Position numbers and translations under genes: made by a program. This document shows, in pieces, positions 5,298 through 7,790 of a stretch of DNA of 7,790 nt. The stretch comes from an uncultured Clostridia bacterium (lineage in GTDB: Bacteria > Bacillota > Clostridia > Oscillospirales > Ruminococcaceae). Each line of letters starts with the position of its first letter. The first letter of the stretch is position 1. Where the stretch lies: assembly GCA_947632425.1 (NCBI GenBank), contig CANRPG010000087.1, forward strand, positions 1 through 7,790. The letters run 5' to 3'. Below the pieces are notes generated by a model that ran no database searches, was not told the DNA's origin, and saw only the letters and a list, made by a program, of their open reading frames with translations.

Positions 5298-5400
5298 GGC
5301 GGTCAACATGTGCGCTCGGAAGAAGCCTCGCAGAGGGTTCTTCTGCACTTGACCGGCTGCTTGTCAGGCGGTCAATGTGTGAGCGCCGCGCGTAAGCGCG
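5298..5400. repeat. Diverged direct and inverted repeats around GGCGGTCAA
   Basis: GGCGGTCAACATGTGCGCTC (5298-5317) recurs as GGCGGTCAATGTGTGAGCGC (5367-5386). Between them, 5335-5356 (GGTTCTTCTGCACTTGACCG and flanks) is a diverged inverted copy of the first. A small CGCGC-GTAA-GCGCG hairpin (5387-5400) closes the block. No gene is seen. Confidence 0.55.
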
Positions 5401-5436
5401 ATCATAAAAAAGACTTGCCCTAAAACTCACCCTTTC

Positions 5437-5465
5437 TTGACAATATAGTATGTGTGTGATAAAAT
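5437..5465 (+). promoter_or_regulatory. Promoter of the two-component system genes
   Basis: TTGACA (5437-5442) and TAAAAT (5460-5465) are separated by 17 bases; the start should fall near 5472, giving a leader of about 70 bases before the response regulator. The -35 box sits in CCTTTCTTGACAA (5431-5443), a 13-base sequence repeated at 5262-5274 within the repeat block. Confidence 0.78.
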
Positions 5466-5498
5466 ATTTTTACACATATTTTTCTTGTTTTTATCACA
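5455..5498. promoter_or_regulatory. Inverted repeat overlapping the two-component promoter
   Basis: TGTGATAAAA (5455-5464) and its exact complement TTTTATCACA (5489-5498) are separated by 24 bases, so their centres are 34 bp apart. The left arm covers most of the -10 box. TGATAAAAT also recurs at 5537-5545 over the start codon. It could be a pair of regulator sites or a leader-RNA stem; no regulator can be named. Confidence 0.5.
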
Positions 5499-5543
5499 TG
5501 ATTTTCATAAAAGAGAGTTAGAATATTTTCGGGAGATGATAAA

Positions 5544-6218
5544 ATGGCTGCGACCAAAATTCTTATTGCCGATGATGAGGAAAAAATCCGCGAGGTGGTG
5601 CGCGAATACGCTGAGTTTGAGGGCATGCTGGTAACAGAGGCGTGCGATGGCATGGATGCCGTTGAAAAGGTCAAAAACGGTCGGTTCGATGTGATAATCC
5701 TCGACATCATGATGCCGCGTTTAGACGGCTACTCGGCGTGCAAAGAGATAAAAAAATACTCCGCGGCGCCCGTTATTATGCTTTCGGCACGGGGCGAGGA
5801 GTATGACAAACTGTTCGGTTTTGAGCTGGGCATCGACGACTACGTTACAAAGCCGTTTTCTCCCAAAGAGCTTATGGCGAGGATAAAAGTCGCAGTGAAG
5901 CGGCACGCCGAAAACGCCTTGGAAAAAGATGTTTTCATGTACGACGGGCTGGAGATAAACTTTACCGCGCGAGAAGTCAAGGTCAACGGCAAAAAAGTTT
6001 CTATGACCCCAAAAGAATACGACCTGCTGTTCTATCTTGTGCGCAACGCCAACATTGCTCTTACAAGAGAAAAACTGCTTGAAGAAGTGTGGGGCTACGA
6101 CTTTTACGGCGACGACAGGACTGTTGACACGCACATTAAAATGCTTCGCAACAGTCTGGGAGAGTTTCGCAGCCACATAATCACGCTGAGGGGAATGGGA
6201 TACAAGTTTGAAAAATAA
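5544..6218 (+). CDS. OmpR/PhoB-family response regulator
   Basis: A cytoplasmic transcription factor switched by phosphorylation from the adjacent kinase; 224 residues, usual length. The receiver domain (about 4-120) has the acidic pocket D10-D11, phospho-acceptor D54 in LDIMMP, switch residue S81 and the invariant K103 in KPF. The C-terminal winged helix (about 128-223) has TPKEYDLLFYLVRN, VWGYDFYGDDRTVDTHIKML and GMGYKFEK, all typical of the OmpR class. ATG at 5544 follows GGGAG (5531-5535) by eight bases. The 3' end overlaps the kinase start by 11 bases, so the pair is co-translated. The regulated genes are not identifiable; no transporter or resistance gene is attached. Confidence in the family is very high. 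Confidence 0.96.
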   Translation: MAATKILIADDEEKIREVVREYAEFEGMLVTEACDGMDAVEKVKNGRFDVIILDIMMPRLDGYSACKEIKKYSAAPVIMLSARGEEYDKLFGFELGIDDYVTKPFSPKELMARIKVAVKRHAENALEKDVFMYDGLEINFTAREVKVNGKKVSMTPKEYDLLFYLVRNANIALTREKLLEEVWGYDFYGDDRTVDTHIKMLRNSLGEFRSHIITLRGMGYKFEK

Positions 6219-7665
6219 GGAAGGACAAAAACGCAGAAAGCTGCCTGCCTTTGGCATAAAAACGCACATCTGGCTGAGCTTTATGTTCTTCACGCTGCTG
6301 GTCATCGCGCTTATATGGCTGTTTCAGTACGTACTATTAAAAAGCCACTACCAGAGCATGAAGATGAACGATCTTTCAAAGGCGGCGAGCGAGATATCTC
6401 AGAGCGTTAAAACGGGCGACATACAATTTCGCATACGCGAGACTGCCTTTCAAAATTCGTTCTGCATAATAGTTACCAACTCGCAGTGCGGCTACGAGAT
6501 AGGCGAAAACGCTATGGGCAGTTACTCGGTGCTTGACAGCGACCGCAGAAACAACTACAGCCGCTATATTTATGATCTGAAAAACAGGCTGGCAGATTCG
6601 GGCAAAAAGGCTATTGCGGTGCAGGCTGTAGACGGCGACGATTCTATAAAAAGAATGATATACGTAACGACGATAAAAGGGCTTTCGGGCGCGGAGCACT
6701 ACCTTTTTATAGAGAGCTCGCTGGAGCCTATTGACTCTACCGTGAACATAATAATGCAGCAGCTGTGGATAATAACCGTGATACTGCTTGTTGCGGCGTT
6801 TATTATAACTATGATAGTATCGCGCAGGCTTTCAAAGCCGCTGGTATCGCTGACAAACACGGCTGAGGTATTCGCGAAGGGCAACTACAAGGTAAATTTC
6901 GATCAGGCGCAGTACAAAGAGATAGAACAGCTTTCGCAGGTGCTCAATTACGCAGGCTCGGAGGTATCTAAGGTAAATGAGCTGCGGCGCGACCTTATTG
7001 CAAACGTATCGCACGATCTTCGCACGCCGCTTACAATAATCAAGTCATACGCGGAGATGATACGCGACCTTTCGGGCGACGTACCCGAAAAGCGTGAGCA
7101 GCATCTGGCGGTTATAATAGACGAATCTGACAGGCTGAGCAATCTTGTCAACAGCATACTGGAGCTCTCGAAACTTGAGAGCGCGGCGAGGGAACTGCAC
7201 ATTCAGCCGTTTGAGATAAGCGGAAAACTTCGCGAGGTAATGCAGCGTTACCGTGTGCTTAACGAGCGCGACGGCTACAACATAACCTTGCAGACAGACG
7301 GCGAGGCGATGTGCGCGGCTGATGTAGCGCTTATCGAGCAGGTATTTTACAATCTTATAAACAACGCTGTGAACTACTGCGGCGAGGACAAGGCGGTTCT
7401 GGTGCGGCAGATAAACAAGGAAAACTGCGTGCGTGTGGAAGTCACCGACCACGGCAAGGGCATACCGAAAGAGCAGCTGCCGCAGATATTTGACCGCTAC
7501 TACCGCGCGCCCAAAGCAACGCGAGATGTTATAGGCACGGGGCTGGGGCTCTCGATAGTGAAGGAGATACTGAAGCAGCACAGGTTTTTGTTCGGCGTGA
7601 TGAGCGAGGAAAATGTGGGGTCAACATTCTGGGTGGAGATCGCTAGGGAAAAAGAGAATAAGTGA
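6208..7665 (+). CDS. Membrane sensor histidine kinase with HAMP domain
   Basis: It senses an outside signal and phosphorylates the preceding regulator; 485 residues. After a basic N-terminus comes membrane segment 1 (about 21-44), an extracellular sensor region (45-185) with no motif I recognise, and membrane segment 2 (about 187-205). HAMP follows (206-258), beginning RRLSKPL. The HisKA domain has phospho-acceptor H269 in NVSHDLRTPL. The ATPase domain has N-box EQVFYNLINNAVNY (377-390), G1 DHGKGIP (414-420), F-box FDRYYRA and G2 GTGLGL (443-448). The start is TTG at 6208, inside the regulator's end, with ATGGGA seven bases upstream; no nearby ATG keeps the full basic N-terminus before segment 1. 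All catalytic motifs are intact. The kinase resembles common Firmicutes sensors, but the ligand cannot be read. Confidence 0.95.
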   Translation: MKNKEGQKRRKLPAFGIKTHIWLSFMFFTLLVIALIWLFQYVLLKSHYQSMKMNDLSKAASEISQSVKTGDIQFRIRETAFQNSFCIIVTNSQCGYEIGENAMGSYSVLDSDRRNNYSRYIYDLKNRLADSGKKAIAVQAVDGDDSIKRMIYVTTIKGLSGAEHYLFIESSLEPIDSTVNIIMQQLWIITVILLVAAFIITMIVSRRLSKPLVSLTNTAEVFAKGNYKVNFDQAQYKEIEQLSQVLNYAGSEVSKVNELRRDLIANVSHDLRTPLTIIKSYAEMIRDLSGDVPEKREQHLAVIIDESDRLSNLVNSILELSKLESAARELHIQPFEISGKLREVMQRYRVLNERDGYNITLQTDGEAMCAADVALIEQVFYNLINNAVNYCGEDKAVLVRQINKENCVRVEVTDHGKGIPKEQLPQIFDRYYRAPKATRDVIGTGLGLSIVKEILKQHRFLFGVMSEENVGSTFWVEIAREKENK

Positions 7666-7684
7666 CCTGAGAAGCAGAATTAGT

Positions 7685-7719
7685 GAAGAGTGAAGATCGA
7701 AGAGTGAAGAGTTTAGAGT
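7685..7719 (+). repeat. Third heptamer array after the kinase gene
   Basis: Five consecutive 7-mers: GAAGAGT, GAAGATC, GAAGAGT, GAAGAGT and TTAGAGT. It is followed by GGTGCGGC and then, near the window edge, AAAGAATTACTTCGGCG, which resembles the inverted repeat at 5082-5125. The composition matches the purine-rich heptamers of copies A and B but with a different unit. No terminator for the kinase gene is evident between 7666 and the window end. Confidence 0.65.
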
Positions 7720-7790
7720 TAAGGTGCGGCTTACGCAGTGTCTTGTCGGCTTTAGCCTCCAAGCCACAATGAAAGAATTACTTCGGCGAC

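Larger units (their letters stand above)
4703..5436. other. Gene-poor stretch rich in hairpins and dispersed repeats
   Basis: No reading frame here has a convincing start site, domain or codon pattern; the longer open frames run through the repeats. The stretch holds a stem AGTAAA/TTTACT around GCAC-TTTC-GTGC (4804-4832) followed, after eight bases, by six Ts (weak terminator-like). It also holds the 97-bp heptamer element, then a chain of inverted repeats (listed separately). GCGCTTACGCGC (4739-4750) recurs in inverted form at 5388-5399 near the other end. I see no tRNA, rRNA or recognised riboswitch. Confidence 0.75.

Noticed and set aside
4869..5400. CRISPR array
   Set aside because: Repeats differ in unit, length and orientation, without regular spacers or cas genes.
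5157..5423. Plus-strand open frame of 88 codons
   Set aside because: It consists of hairpin and diverged repeat sequence, with no start signal or domain.

Overview
The window looks like chromosomal DNA from a Gram-positive anaerobe of the Clostridia, most likely a Ruminococcus-like member of the Oscillospiraceae. This rests on the SRP RNA–dnaX pairing typical of Firmicutes, the strong AAGGAGG-type ribosome binding sites, the GTG and TTG starts, and the clostridial style of the zinc-binding lipoprotein. The taxonomic call is an inference, not a database result.

Layout. Positions 1-972 (minus strand) hold the N-terminal 324 codons of dnaX, the DNA polymerase III tau/gamma subunit; its 3' end lies outside the window. 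Upstream on the same strand is a small bacterial signal recognition particle RNA (about 1201-1337) with its own consensus promoter (1374-1402). A divergent consensus promoter (1431-1459) faces the other way. It carries a perfect palindrome in the 7-1-7 layout of Fur-family boxes and drives a tightly packed operon: a Fur-family regulator (probably Zur), a zinc-binding lipoprotein (ZnuA), an ATPase (ZnuC) and a permease (ZnuB). Together these form a self-regulated zinc uptake system. Tail to tail with znuB, and sharing a TGATCA that contains both stop codons, is a small XRE-type repressor gene on the minus strand. It is preceded by a 19-bp palindrome and a partial copy, probably its operators.

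Positions 4703-5436 hold no convincing gene. They are filled with hairpins and dispersed-repeat sequence, including a 97-bp heptamer-based element. An inverted copy of the same length lies at 1101-1197, so the two copies bracket the SRP RNA, the zinc operon and the XRE gene. A consensus promoter (5437-5465) at the edge of this repeat block then drives an OmpR-type response regulator and an overlapping membrane histidine kinase, a complete two-component pair whose target cannot be read from the window. The window ends in another heptamer array (from 7685).

The protein-coding genes are all of known families. The less ordinary content is in the DNA between them: the repeat family, the stacked inverted repeats, the operator palindromes, and a ZnuA in which a usual histidine ligand position reads aspartate. 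I found no CRISPR array, transposase, phage gene, tRNA or evidently new multi-gene system.
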